Source: Malania oleifera | Taxonomy: Eukaryota > Streptophyta > Magnoliopsida > Santalales > Ximeniaceae | Reading direction: 5' to 3' | NCBI RefSeq assembly: GCF_029873635.1 | Contig: NC_080422.1 | Span: 1,716,001-1,780,000, forward strand | Length of the DNA stretch: 64,000 nucleotides | Shown: in pieces, positions 23,275 to 36,024 of the stretch | Numbering within the stretch: the stretch's first letter is position 1 | Layout of the letters: every line of letters begins with the position of its first letter | Made by a program: the position numbers and the translations under genes | Notes under the pieces: model-generated | Told to the model about the DNA's origin: nothing | Database searches by the model: none | What the model saw: the letters and a program-made list of their open reading frames with translations, nothing else

Positions 23275-25125
23275 TACCACATTAGCCTTTCCAGGGTGAT
23301 AGCTAATAATACAGTCATAGTCTTTTATCAACTCAAGTCATTTGCGCTATCTCATGTTCAACTCTTTCTGAGTGAAAAAGTATTTAAGACTTTTATGATC
23401 GGTAAAAATCTCACACCTTTCACAATATAGGTAGTACCTCCAAATTTTCAATGCAAACACCACCGCTGCTAATTCCATATCATGTGTCAGGTAGTTCTTC
23501 TCGTATTCTTTGAGTTGACGAGAAGCATAGGCAACTAATCTGCCTTGCTGCATTAGAACATAGCCAAGACCCTTTTTAGAGGCACTGTAAATAACAAAGC
23601 TACCAACATCGGATGGAATAGTCAGAACTGGAGCAGTAACCAGTCGCCATTTCAGCTCCTGGAAACTCAGCTCACATTCACCAGTCCAATCGTACCTCAC
23701 GTTCTTCCTTGTGAGTCGCATCAAAGGACCTGCTAAATTGGAGAACCCTTCTATGAATCGACGGTAGTAACCTGCAAGACCCAGAAAACTTCTAACTTCC
23801 TGAACATTTTTTGGTCTTGCCTAGTCCACTACTGCTTCTATCTTAATCAGGTCCACTAATACCCCTTCTTTAGACACCACGTGCCCTAGAAATGCAATCT
23901 GTTCAAGATAGAACTCGCACTTCTTCAGTTTAGCATACAACCTCTTATCCCTAAACATTTGCAATACCAGTCTCAAATGAACTTCATGCTCTGCAATACT
24001 CCTAGAATACACTAGGATATCATCGATAAATACCAAAACAAACCGGTCTAAATATTCATGAAAGACCATGTTCAGTAGATCCATAAATGTTGCAGGTGCA
24101 TTAGTCAAACCAAAACGCATAACCATAAATTTGTAATGGTCATACCGAGTTCAAAATGATGTCTTCGGGACGTCCTCCGCTTTCACCTTTAGTTGGTGAT
24201 ACCCAGATCTTAGATCAATCTTAGAGAAGATCTGCATGCCCTGAAGCTGATCGAATAAATCATCGATACTGGGTAGCGGGTATTTATTCTTTACCATCAC
24301 CTTGTTAAGCTCTCTATAGGTGATGCATATTCTCATCGACCCATCCTTATTCTTCACAAATAACACCTGTGCTCCCCAAGGAGAAACACTTGGTCAAATG
24401 TACCCCTTGTCAAGCAGCTCTTGAAGCTGTTCTTTCAACACTTTCAGTTCGGCTGAAGTCATACGATAAGGAGCTTTCGATATTGGTGTCATACCTAGAG
24501 TTAACTCTATAGAAAATTCCACTTCACAGTCTAAAGGTAATCCTGGCAAGTCCTCTGGAAACACGTCAAGGAACTCGCGCACTACCGCAGTCATCTCTAG
24601 TTTACTTTTTGCTATCGATGCGTTTTTCAACAACGCCAGATACCCTTGGCATCCCTTCATGAGTAACTTCTTAGCCTGCAAAGTTGAAAGGATCCGTGGT
24701 TCGGAACGCACACACGACCCTAGGAATTTAAATTCATGCTCCCCTGGCGGTGTGAACAACACCTCCCTCCTGTGGAAATCAATACTGGCATAACTGGCTG
24801 ATAACCAGTCCATCCCCAAGATGATATCAAAGTCATACATGTCGTACACCACAAGGTCAAATGGCAGCACCCTCCCCATAATTTCAACTAGGAAGTCACG
24901 GACTACAATGTTACACCCAACTGCAGACCCAGACTGCATAGCCTCTACCAGTTCATAATTTAATATTTGCACCTCAAGACCACACAGTTTAACAAACCCA
25001 CGGGAAACAAAAGAATGTGTTGCCTCGGAATCAAATAATGCAATAGCTTTATGAGAAAGCATGTAAATGATACCTGTGACTACATCACCAGCATTCTCCG
25101 CATCAACAAGAGTCAGAGAATACAC
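23275..25125 (-). pseudogene. E2 protease, reverse transcriptase and RNase H
   Basis: Minus strand. The protease region is about 25070-24750 (KAIALFDSEATHSFVSRGF, LVVYDMYDFDIILGMDWL). Reverse transcriptase is about 24620-23820, with [39 protein letters not shown] and [10 protein letters not shown]. RNase H runs 23724-23275 ([47 protein letters not shown]). This is the best preserved pol of the three long elements, yet it is still broken several times. Confidence 0.88.
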
Positions 25126-25199
25126 CCTAGCCTAGGTTGTACCCCTTTACTGACCACCATGTTGTGCTTGAGCATTTCCCCTGTATGGTTGCTGCGAGG

Positions 25200-26132
25200 T
25201 TCCACTGCTCCCCTGCATACGACAGTCTCTCGCCTGATGTTTTTGCCTACCACACCGCATACAAGCCCCAGTAGACAACCAACACTGCCCTGCGTGCTTC
25301 TTGCCACACAAAGAGCAACCATGATAAGATGTTGTATTCTCAGACGTACCACCATTGTTCTTCTTCTAATTACCCTGTCTCACCCTAGACGAAGAACTGG
25401 GAGGCGCTGGCCTCTTCTTCAGGACCTGAACCTCTGCGTCCTTCAGCAAACTCTCTTCTACCACAGTGACTTTGTCGAATAGTATAGCAAAGTCTTGCAA
25501 CTACAAGATTGTCATCTACCTACGGATATCCTTCCTCAAACCCCTTTGAAACTTTCAAGCCTTCTTTACTTCATCCGGTATCACGAATGGAGCGATTGGG
25601 ACAGCTCCTAGAATTTGGCAGCATACTACCGCACCATCAGCGACTCCTGCGTCAAGTTCATGAATTCCTCCATCTTCACATTTATGACCGTGGAGAAAAA
25701 ATACCAATCAAAGAATAACTCTTTGAACCGAGCCCACATCAACGCTACTAGTATTGGTCGGTGCTCCTCCATCTTCTTCAATGACACCCACCATCTCTCC
25801 GCCTCTCCTGACTACTTAAATGTCGCAAAAGCTACATTCTTCTTCTTAGTGTAGTTTAAAACATTCAGGATCTTTTCGATCTCCTGGACCCAATTCTCAA
25901 CACGATCTAGATCTGCACTTCCTACGAAAATCGAAGGCTTCAACCTAGTGAACTGTTCAATAGAGTAGCCCATCTCAGTCGTAGAATGATCCTGCCCTCT
26001 ATTCATTCGCACCACCTCAACCATAAGTTGTGCAAAATCCCGCAATACACTAGTGGAGTCACTACCAGCCTCATGGTTGGCACCCTCACTACTACTGCCT
26101 CCCACGTTGGCAGTAATGTCCCTGGATTCCAT
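25200..26132 (-). pseudogene. E2 gag region
   Basis: The minus-strand ATG at 26132 follows an acceptor-like TTTTCAG by one base. Recognisable segments are YSIEQFTRLKPSIFVGSADL and VENWVQEIEKILNVLNYT (26060-25830), and a CCHC zinc knuckle near 25250 (CMRCGRQKHQARDC). It is closer in sequence to the gag of E5 ([13 protein letters not shown]) than to those of E1 and E3. Fossil with a few breaks. Confidence 0.8.
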
Positions 26133-26525
26133 CCTGAAAAGCAATTACGAGAATCCATTAGAAGAATAATAGCCTAAACATCGGCTAATACTATCATAGT
26201 TTAGACTCATTCCCCTAAATTCACCTCCTTAATATCAACATACTCCATTAGTTGCCATCATCATTCTAATTCAAGTTCCGCCCTTCCACTTGGAAACAAA
26301 ACCGTCAATGGATTGTCATGATTTTTTGAACCTTTCGATTGATCCAGAAAAACACAGAAGTCTATCAATGGATTTACGTCTCCAGGTATACAAAGCAAAA
26401 ACCCAAGGTCTTATCCATGTCTATACTCTGGTATATTCTAGACTGCTGGAACTAATAAATCCTAAGTTATGCACATATCCCTAACTAGGCAGCATGAATC
26501 AAATCATACTTCCGACTGGTTAAGG

Positions 26526-26537
26526 GCTCTGATACCA
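26526..26537 (-). other. E2 primer-binding site (tRNA-Met type)
   Basis: The complement of GCTCTGATACCA, i.e. TGGTATCAGAGC, lies 3 nt inside the 5' LTR. Exact match to the plant initiator-tRNA-Met primer site. Confidence 0.9.
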
Positions 26538-26540
26538 ACT

Positions 26541-28278
26541 TGTAATAACCCAACCTTTTTATACGGACCAGTACCGTTAACACAAATACATAATACTTGT
26601 ACCTACTAAACATACATAGACAACCCGCACTAAACAAGGACATACAGGTATAAATCATACATAATTATAATGTAAATGTTGCAGAAAAACATAAACATTC
26701 ATTGGGATTTCTGCTAGACTTATACCAGAGCTTACTATTATATCCTCAAATGCATATATATATATATCGATACATAGAACATAACCTGTTATTACAACCC
26801 TCCAAAAAGGAACTTCAACTAAGTTCAATACATTATCAGAACACTTACGTGGACTAAACCAAAAACAACCACTTGAGTCCCTCTAGTTACTAGGACCGAC
26901 ATCCTAATGGATCTGAAAACAAAGGTTAGATGCGGGGTGAGACACTTCTTAGTAAGGTGAAAAGTATTACAACAGTGTGTGACTGCATATGCTCATTTTA
27001 ATCAAATTCAATACATACAATGACCATTTTTCAATATGGTGGTGCAACAGGTATAGTAACGTAAATATGATATATTTCTTTCGTAAAAACCTTTAAATCA
27101 TGTATATGAATATTAGAACCACGACCAACTTGGTATGACATAATTACGCCTATTTACCCCATGGCACGGGTTGTGCACTGATGACTCTAACATGCCCTGT
27201 TTGTGCAGACATTGTCGAGCATCTATTCTATAGTCCGACTGCCTCTCCTGGTCTATTATTTCACCAATGATTACAAACTCCTGCAAGCCGACTATCTTAT
27301 GTACCCACACTGATTCACATGTGTGGTTGCACTGTACTTACCAACTACGGAACAGAGCCTTTTATTTCCAAAGTGTTTTTCAACCCCTATAGACTGAAGT
27401 ATATTTCAACTCCATCTTCTGAAGTATATTTCAACTCCCTTGGTAGCAAGTTGTGTTTCCATTTATCATATATACAATTTATAATGAAAACATAATAACC
27501 TGTGCAATTCCAGTATTTTCACAAACTCATTCAATCACTTCGGGTATAAACCGGCACACACTCTCTCAGTTTACCCTTTTTAGGTATAAAGCACGGTATA
27601 TAACCGACACCTGTTTTCCACATTTCAGTATAGCAAAATGGAACTCCAGTTGCCATAATTCATAAAAATATTATAAAAGATTCACATGTTCCATTTCAGT
27701 ACACAGATGACACTAGTTTGAATGAAAACCCTATATCATATAAAAATTCCATAACATCATTTAAATGGAAAAAATAAAGGATTCAAGCATCTCCTACTAC
27801 AGTATTAACGTAATAAAGTGGTTTTGTAAAGTTTGGAGATCATACGCCAAAATTCTCATTTTTACCAAAAACTATAAAATCATAAAACCGACATTTCTAC
27901 CTAGTGGAATTTAGCAAATAAGCAGTTAAATCATACATATAAGCATAAATTAGCTTTTTAGTGGTTTAGTTTTTACAAAAATACTGTTGTAAACAAATTC
28001 CCCTTACCTTAAACCCAAATATGGAAATACGAACGAAACGGTCCAAACCAACAACCCGGGATTCTCGAAACCTAAAAACCACAGAACATTACCTTACTAC
28101 AATTTTGACTACTATCCAACTATCTATTCGAAAACGAGATCAGATCCTTACCTCCATTTTTGGGACAACCCAAAAATCTTCAAAACGAAGATCTGATCTA
28201 CTGTATTTGTAGAGTTTCCTCCTCTAATCCACGCAGGAACCTTCATTTGCAGAAATGGACGACGAACGGCGAAGGATC

Positions 28279-28328
<50 letters not shown>

Positions 28329-28657
28329 CTTATGGGAGAAACTTAGCCTTTAAGCAACCAAAATGGATATTTATAAGGTCCTTGATCGAGTCAAACCCGT
28401 TAACAAGGCGGCGTCTTTGTCGACGAGCCAGCCAAACAGCTCATCGACGAAGTCATTCCTTCGTCGATGAACCTCATTCGGATAGTTTCTCTAACTCGCT
28501 CGGTATTTCCTCATTGACGACGCTCTGAATTTTGTTGACGAGGCATTGAAGGGACTTCGTTGACGAACTTGCTGCCTCGTCAACGAACCCTATTGTATAA
28601 CTCCCCTTTATTCTGTTTCTTACGTATTTTTCTTATATACGAGTTTGGGTCTCTACA
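26541..28657 (-). repeat. E2 5' LTR
   Basis: 2.1-kb LTR matching 16715-18859 throughout. Palindrome array 28600-28385; TATAAAT on the minus strand at 28375-28369; CT tract (GA on plus) 28324-28281; conserved hairpin block near 26957-26934. It ends beside the CCCAT duplication. Confidence 0.9.
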
Positions 28658-28662
28658 CCCAT

Positions 28663-29341
28663 AAATTTTATTTGTATTGTTTTGTTTTGCCATGTGATTG
28701 ATGATTGGAAACCTTAAGTTCCATCATTTAGAATTTCAAGTGTAAATCAGCATCACTGCAGCTAATAGAGCTACCTATTCCATACCTCACTCAAGTCTAC
28801 GTACCTTGGAGTAAGGCTCATTTAATTAATATGATGTGTATGAGTGCCCTTATATTGGCTATAAGTTTAATCTCATGCTTAACAAAAACATCCTTATTTT
28901 CTTAACTTTATTTCTAATAAAATATTCTTCCATAACTACTTCTAAGTATAGTATTGTACTTAATTTTGTTTCACTAACTGGATTAAATTAATACATGGTT
29001 TTGTTAATGAGTATATATATTCTCTCCAGCAATGACTTTTTCTCCATCTCATCCTCTTCATTTGACATATATTATTGGTTTGGTGCATACATGTGTGCAT
29101 GCAAGTTGTAGTTATCTAAATAACATTTTTGTTGGGGTTGATACATCACATGCGTGCAAAATATTTCGATTGAGGTTGGTACACTTCGATTGAGGTCGAT
29201 GCATCACATGCGTGCAATCAGCACCTCGACTTCATTTTAAATTAAGAATAATAATAAAAATAATGAACAATTATACTATGATTATATCATAATATTTACT
29301 AGTAAAACATATGTGAGGAAGAGTGAGTTAGTTATTATTTT
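28663..29341. other. Intergenic host DNA, nothing recognised
   Basis: AT-rich sequence with no convincing ORF or repeat end. One small repeat is visible: CACATGCGTGCAA occurs twice (near 29146 and 29206) with similar GATTGAGGT flanks. It directly continues the host segment 16083-16714, from which E2 separates it. Confidence 0.5.
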
Positions 29342-29510
29342 TGTTATTAAAAGGGATGTGGGTAGACTTAAAATAACTTAGAATGAGATAACGATAAAGG
29401 ATTTAATAGAAAAAAAAAATTCGATCGGATAAATTGATGAAAAATGATTTATATAGTTGACCTTATCTAGTCGGATTTAAGGCTTTCTATTGTTATTACA
29501 TTATGAAATT
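29342..29510 (+). mobile_element. LINE 3' fragment, RTE-like
   Basis: AAGGGATGTGGGTAGACTT and the codons after it match the common 3' coding end of plant RTE-type LINEs (GR.KITxNE..xKDLI). The typical tail (ATATAGTTGACCTTATCTAG, then TCGG..TAAGGCTTT and a TTG/TTA-rich end) follows. Only about 170 bp of an element normally several kb long is present, in keeping with the 5' truncation usual for LINEs. The in-frame stop in place of tryptophan shows it is decayed. Recognised from memory of the family. Confidence 0.5.
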
Positions 29511-29744
29511 AACGTTATAATTTAATAGTATTTCTTAATTAAATTAAGTTTTGTGTAAGTTAAAAAATATTTTTTTTAAAAATACTACATTTACAAAATA
29601 TAATTTATTTTATGTGAAAATTTAAATTAATAAATGATACTTCTCTCCAATTATTTAATTAATCAATATTATAATAAATAAATAAATAAAGGAGAACAAA
29701 AAAATTTCCCATATGCACAGCGGTGTAGCGAGATTTAAATAGCA
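29511..29744. other. AT-rich intergenic DNA, nothing recognised
   Basis: Homopolymeric and AT-rich stretches, including a short AATA run near 29670. No gene or element ends are visible. Confidence 0.5.
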
Positions 29745-30010
29745 GCCCAATCTAGTCTAAATGCGTGTCAAGACAAATCTTGCTAGACCAAGTAGCGAGA
29801 TTTGTCTATTAACATCTTGGGCATGACACATGACAAATCTCGCTACTTGGTCCAGCAAGATTTGTTTAAATCTCGCTAGACCAAGTAGAGAGATTATTTC
29901 AGAGTCATTCTGGAAAATATTTCTTAGAATAGGATATTATTTTATATATATATTTAAAAAAAAAGTTAAATGGGGAAAAAACTCACGATTTTTGGGTTGT
30001 CACTTTTTCA
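29745..30010. repeat. Palindromic units and half-arm of the foldback family
   Basis: Three palindromes occur in a row: GACAAATCTTGCTA with its complement about 7 bases away (29773-29807), CAAATCTCGCTACTTGGTCC with a partial complement (29834-29864), and AAATCTCGCTAGACCAAG at 29869. Then comes a sequence matching the right arm of the 1-245 hairpin (TATTTCTTAGAATAGGATAT, AAAAAGTTAA, GGGAAAAAACTC). The cluster is thus a relative of the left-end structure, with a different outer end. Confidence 0.6.
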
Positions 30011-30529
30011 AAAAAAACAAATACTTATGTTGCATTTAAAGGAATAAATTTCAAATTTTAAATTTGAATTTGGATAAATTTAAACAAAATTTAATATAAT
30101 TTTATATTACATCTTATCAAAATCTAATATAAATCCAAATTTAAAGTTGGTTAAAATTTATTTTTGTTAATTATTTCAAAATTAATATATAGAGTATGAG
30201 ATGAGAAATGTGTGACCCCCTATTTAATTGAGGTCTAATGGGTGTCATATGAATAAAAAAAAAATTATCGTAATAGGCACATGCAACTCATGTATTATAA
30301 CTTTCATGAATCTTAATTATATATTTGAAAAAAAAAAAAAATCTCATACAAACTTTTCGAAGTTCAATTTATGACTATGGAACATGGAAATAATGGTAGG
30401 ATTGGGCAAATCTACAAAAGATAGTATAGCCCAATATTTTATTTCTTAATGTATCTTAACATAAATGTTGGATGGAATATAAAAAATATTATATAATTTG
30501 TAATTAATTAGAACGAGCACACGAATATG
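30011..30529. other. AT-rich intergenic DNA, nothing recognised
   Basis: No ORF, repeat ends or promoter-like structure that I can support. Confidence 0.4.
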
Positions 30530-31415
30530 TTACAACTAACTAATAACTCATTTCTTAATTACAATTCATTTTGTATTATCTATTTTTAAAATCTATTAAC
30601 TATTTCATATATAAAATGAATTTCCTTACCCTCTATTTTGAAAAGATAGATTTCAATTCTTATATTTGGTTTTGTGAAGATTTAAACAATGCACAAAATA
30701 TAAAATCGAACTAAATTTATACCAAATTTGTACAAATTTAAATTCAAAGAGCAAAACTCATGTTCCAAATACTTTCTTCAAAAAATGCGTACCGATTGTG
30801 TGTGTGTGTGTGTGTATATAGCTTTTTTTTTTTATAAAAAAAAAAATTAGTGATTGATATTTGAGAGAGTGTGTATCTTTTTGAAACATAAGGATTACTC
30901 CTTCTAACTGCTAATTCTTTTTATGACTTTCTTTGAATTGAACTAATTTAACAGTTTGACTTAGCTTGATTCTATTTAAATTTTACTTAATTTAAAACTA
31001 TTTTTATAACTTGTTCACTTGAGTTCAAGTTTCATAATATTTCTCTTAAATTTAATTAATTTTAATAGTCATCTCCCAATCCTTAACCAACTAAGACATT
31101 TCTTAATAGTTTTCCTCACACCTTCTCCCCCACCCCCACATCACTTCACTTCAAGGCAAAGCTAACCCTTATTCTACTATTCTCTAAAAACCCTTCTATT
31201 TTTTTATCAAGCATGGAGAGCTACATGCAATAACAAGGCATTAGGTCTCAATCAAATAGATGTGGGATCAAAAAACTTTTCTTATTTTATCATTATTTTT
31301 ATTATATATGTTATATACATATTATTATTTCAAAATCAAATAAAAATTAATCAATTTAAGTTAAAATTTTAAGAACATGCAGTCAAATGGAAAAGTTTAA
31401 GCTAAGGCCAAATTT
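30530..31415 (+). pseudogene. Duplicate copy A of a secreted-peptide-like gene start
   Basis: This copy matches 36386-37370 along nearly its whole length (TTACAACTAAC at the left, GTTTAAGC.AA.GCCA at the right). The peptide start seen in copy A' is degraded here: the position of its ATG reads AAG (ACTTCAAGGCAAAG), and the following frame is shifted and soon closed. It also lacks the 57-bp-arm hairpin of A', keeping only a shorter single-copy version (AAAACTCATGTTCCAAATAC). Upstream there is a TG repeat (about 30799-30814). It is interpreted as a decayed host-gene fragment. Confidence 0.55.
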
Positions 31416-32475
31416 GTTATATATGAACAGTATTATATGGTATAAGAACCCTGATGAACCAATTGTGTTTAGAGTACGGTACCATTGCTAATATGATATA
31501 GTTAGTGCCACCACACTATTCAGAAAGTGTTGGTGAATGGATAGTCAATTGAGCCAGTAAAGAGTAAAGTATCCCCCTGACAGTCTGGACCAGGTTGGGT
31601 AGCTAATTGTACTTACAAATGCGTTATGTTTGGCTTAGCGTGGTAGGTCAGTCATTATTAAGTCCCACCTACGGGCCGCACAACCTGATCATGTGGGGTT
31701 ATTACATGATATTATATGATTGTCCATTTAGAGGAAAATTCTTTTATGTATAGATAGAACAGATGATTTAGATATACAGAGTAACTTATTACCATATAGT
31801 ATACTTATGTTGAAAAGTAAGTATTTTTCAAACATATATATATAAGAGTATAGATTTACATTATTTATTAGTTAAAGTTGATTATTTACAGGATATGTTT
31901 ATGATACATTAAAACTCATGTTGCCACTCACTAACGATAATCTATTATGTCTTACTGAGTCTCACTCCAATAACTCTATCATTTCAAGAAATCCAAGAAA
32001 TCAAGCCTAGAGAGCTCTAGGGCAGGGCTTAAATATTATAGTTCAGAGTAAGTATTGGTAAGACATGATATGTTTTGTGTATCTGGGATGTATTATGGAT
32101 TTTTGGGGATTTATGTATGTAATTATGGTGACTTTATAACTCTAGTATTGTATTTGGGGTTTATATATATATATGCATGCTTCCTGTTGACCTGATAGGT
32201 TATGCCCAATTTTGATAATGACAAATACTCTTGGTATTTGATGACTTTCAAGTTTGTGTGGAGGTATATAATTAGCAAATCAACTAATGGCATATGAAGA
32301 CTCAAAGTCTAAAGACCCCGAAGACTCCTTGGGTTGTATTTTTTTCATTCAGTTGGGTCTATAATAGTAATTAGGATATCAGTCTGTAATAATCTCCGCA
32401 TGTCATGTATGTAAGTTTTGTAAGCTCAAAATGACCGTAGAATGACCATAGGGGCTGAATGACTTTAGGGTTCGG

Positions 32476-33000
32476 TCAACCAATGCCGAATTTTTGGAAT
32501 TATCTCAAAATGGCCCTTGAAAAGACCCTAGTATGACTCTAGGTCCGAACACTCACACATATATCATATAATATATATAGGAGTGTTAAATATGTGCCTT
32601 AAATTGAACAATTATCAATAATTTGAGAGAGTTCGTGCGACCGAACCCCTGGAGTTCAAAACTCTTCAAGGGCCCAAACTATTGATGAGTCAACAGTTGA
32701 CCTGGGCTCTCGGGCGATCGACCAATAATGTACATATCTTCCATGGGCGCCCAAACCCTTCAAAAGGGACATCCCACCAACTTGGGCGACAGATCGTTTT
32801 AATTCAAAAAGAACCCCGGACAACTGAACACATGGATTCGGGCCACCGAATATAGGACCAGATGCACGAAGTTACGAAGCAATGCTACTAACTTTGATTC
32901 GGGCTACCGAAGCATGACACAGGTGACCGAACTTATTTAAATAACTTTTAAAGTTGTGTCTGTTTGGGCAACCGAACCACGATTCAGCCACTTGAACCTC
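32476..33000. promoter_or_regulatory. Degenerate palindrome array in U3 of C2
   Basis: Repeated motifs of the type TTCGGGC(C/T)ACCGAA occur between GGTTCGGTCAACC (about 32479) and TTTGGGCAACCGAACC (about 32962), including GTTCGTGCGACCGAAC near 32630 and GATTCGGGCTACCGAAG near 32896. The array ends about 125 bp before TATAAAT (33125). It is homologous in position to the C1 and C3 arrays. Confidence 0.5.
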
Positions 33001-34068
33001 GGCGGGTTAAAATTGTTTTAATTGCTGTAAAATTGGGTTAAGTTGGGTTAAGTGAGTTTAAACATTTTGAATCTTTTCTAATAGTTTCCAACGAGTCCCA
33101 AACGGTTATAATTTTACCCCTGCCTATAAATATGAGTTCACTTGTGAGGATTAGTGAGAGATTAGCCAAAATAATTAGTCAAAAATCATCTCTTTTGAAG
33201 ATACTCTTTTTGCCCAAAATACTCTCGAATATTCATTCCCTTTATACATCTTGATATTGTGAGAGTTTATTGAGTGGTCTTATGTTTATTAGATAGTGCT
33301 AATACTCCTATTTGTGTGTTTGATTGTGAGATTATTTTTGGGGAGTTTAGCTTAGGTTTATCCCACAGATTTTAATATTATAAATCTTGTGTTGGGATAA
33401 ACTAGTAAGCTTAGGATATTTGCATTGTTGTTGCAAGTGTCCAATAGCTTTGATTTTTGTTGTGTAAAAATATTTTCAACAAGTAAAAATATTTTCTCAA
33501 ACTAGTGGTATGTTTATTTCATTGAAGAAAATCTTCTTGAACTAATTTGAATATCTGATTCATATTTTTGGAATATTGATTTGCTACTGAACTGTGCTTT
33601 GCTTAGATTCCAAGATATTGCTTGTATTAAACACTTTTGAGCATCTTACTGATTATACCATATTGAGTGTTGTTAGCACAACTATTTGCATCACTGAGCT
33701 TACATTACCTATATTGTTGATATGTATGTGATTGTGGTTATATTGGGTACATATCTGCTTTACATGAAAGCATAATCAATGTACCAGCTTGATTGTGAAA
33801 AATACTGTTGTATTTTCAGGTGTGACTTGAGGGGGTTTGATCTAACCTGGAAAGATCAGGTTGGGCTTAGCCCTGTGAATTTGACCTAGAGCCTTTTCCG
33901 CTCCACAAGGAGAATTTGTAAAGGTTGAGGTCAATCCTATGCTAATTGACCTAGTTGTATTAGGTGTCGCTCCACTCATTAAGTGAGCTATTAGTGGAAT
34001 TTTCGGGCTTACGAGCTAAAGGCAGGGACATAGGCACAGTTGGCTTAACTCCGATAACATATCGTGTG

Positions 34069-36024
34069 TGAAACAACCTGCAAATAAAAATAAAATATTT
34101 TCACCTATTTTAATACCAAACATTAATCTAAACAGCGGAAAGCCACATTTATAAACATAACCACATAAATTACAATATCAGAGCGTCTAAATATCTCATA
34201 AATTATACATATATCACTGTTCTCCTTAAAGCTGCTCCTTATTGAAGTCAGGTCATACAAAAATACTACCCAAAAATACTACTCACCCTTAACAGGGCAG
34301 ACTAACAGCCCCTTTACCTACAAGCCTAATCCGCTCGCCTAACTGGTTCACCTGAAAAATAATTCAACACTGGGGGTGAGACGACGCTCAGTAAGACGAA
34401 ACATGTTATTACTAGTGTGTGGCTACTGAGTTATATTTCTGTATAAATAATCTGATTTAAAACAAATATCATGGATAACTGAAACTGTAAATGTTGGTAT
34501 AAATATCATATATTAAAACTATATAAACTGACTTTTCATAATACTACTACTATTTCTGGAAATCTACTTATACTTATAATATCTAAGAAAATTTTCTTGG
34601 ACGGCCGTATGTCATGATTTAACTCCTCATGACAGGGTTATGTGGCCCGAAGGCGGGACCTATCCTGGTTGACCGATCAGGGTAAGTCAACTGAATTTCA
34701 ACAGTCTGATCGGCCCCCTCAATCCATATTTGATGGAGAGCCTGTCCCGACATGGGCACGATCAACCTCATACCACTTACTATCTGAGTAAAGTGGTTGC
34801 ACTCTGAACTGAATATCTGTAGTTATGGTACCTTGCTTTGCTGTCTGATCCATCAGGGTCTAATACTATATAGGTAACTAATATCTGTAATATACTATTT
34901 TTATTGTGGTTTCTAAAATAACCATAACCCTATAAAATTTATCTAAAATTCTAAATAAACTGACTAAAAATCTGATTTCTGTATAACTGAATTGCTGTAT
35001 GAATATCTATGTATTGGGGCATTATGGTACTAATAAACACGTTATGCTAAAATTACTGAAAATGCATATTTCTGAGTATACTGTACACTGAAAAATTCGT
35101 CATTTTATAACTTGCAAATATCATAGTATTTCTCTTAATAACTATAAACATGGTATTCACAAATTCTGTAAATATAATACTGTTTAGTTATCAACTCAGC
35201 CACACAAATAAATATTAATATTATCAAGTTCTAGAAACTGTATATATATAATGTGAATAATAATTTGATAAAAACATATAGTTCATACTGAAATCGTAAA
35301 ATGGTTTCCTAGTATAACATATTTCTCTTACCTAACTACTGGAAAGCCCCTATGATATATTGGTTCAACACCCGCAGGGCTTCCTACTCAGCACCTTGGA
35401 AACAACATTCACCAGAACAGAATATCATTATTTCTTTGTCTACTTCATTTCCTACAACTGCCAGAAGGTTAAAATCTGAATAAAAGGTCTTATCCTGATT
35501 CTGGGAAGAAATTCAACTCGATTCCATCGACGATCTGTCCCGGTAAACTTGGAGTAAACTTCACCAGGAGCGTCGTGGTTGCTTCAGATGGTCGATCCGA
35601 TGACTAACGGGGCCGAAATTGAAAAAAGAAGAGGGAAGGACCGTAGAGGAGAGAGAGGAGAGAGGATTTCGCTGAAAAATTATGCATTTAACCCGGATTT
35701 AGGCTATTTATACTGTGGGATTCATCGACGAGTCACGTCACCTCGTTGACGAGTCCTGTAGAAAGTTCGTCGACGAATCTGCACCCTCGTCAACGAATTT
35801 CAGTTTTCCCAAAAATCCTCTCTCGGTATCTTCTCGTTGACAATACGGGACCTCGTCGACGAGATCCCGAAGAACCTTCATTGACAAAACCCTTGTGTTC
35901 GTCGACGAGACTTGGAAAATTTTTTGGGTTATTAAATATCATTAAATATTGCCTCCTTCTGTTTCTGTTTCCGATTTACCCTTTTCTTTATTATTTAAAT
36001 ATCATTATTCTTCAAGTCGTTACA
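34069..36024 (-). mobile_element. S4: gypsy solo LTR inside copia LTR C2
   Basis: A 1.96-kb minus-strand LTR. Its start is the complement of AAGTCGTTACA (to 36024) and its end the complement of TGAAACAACC (34069). Flanks are identical GTGTG duplications (34064-34068 and 36025-36029). Palindrome array 35910-35720, TATAAAT on the minus strand at 35712-35706, hairpin block near 34395-34375 and acceptor-like TTTTTCAG ending at about 34352. Related to S1 and F1 through the CCCACCTTCGGGCC-type block (34640-34660). Confidence 0.9.

Larger units (their letters stand above)
16715..28657 (-). mobile_element. E2: Ty3/gypsy chromovirus, full length, broken
   Basis: A full-length minus-strand element lies between identical CCCAT target duplications (16710-16714 and 28658-28662). 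Reading from the right: 5' LTR 28657-26541, tRNA-Met primer site 26537-26526, gag from 26132, protease, RT, RNase H (split by solo LTR S3), integrase, chromodomain-like tail to about 19130, polypurine tract 18872-18860 and 3' LTR 18859-16715. The coding region is a fossil with roughly ten or more breaks. The LTRs differ by several percent by eye, broadly similar to E1, which points to an age of a few million years. Confidence 0.9.
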
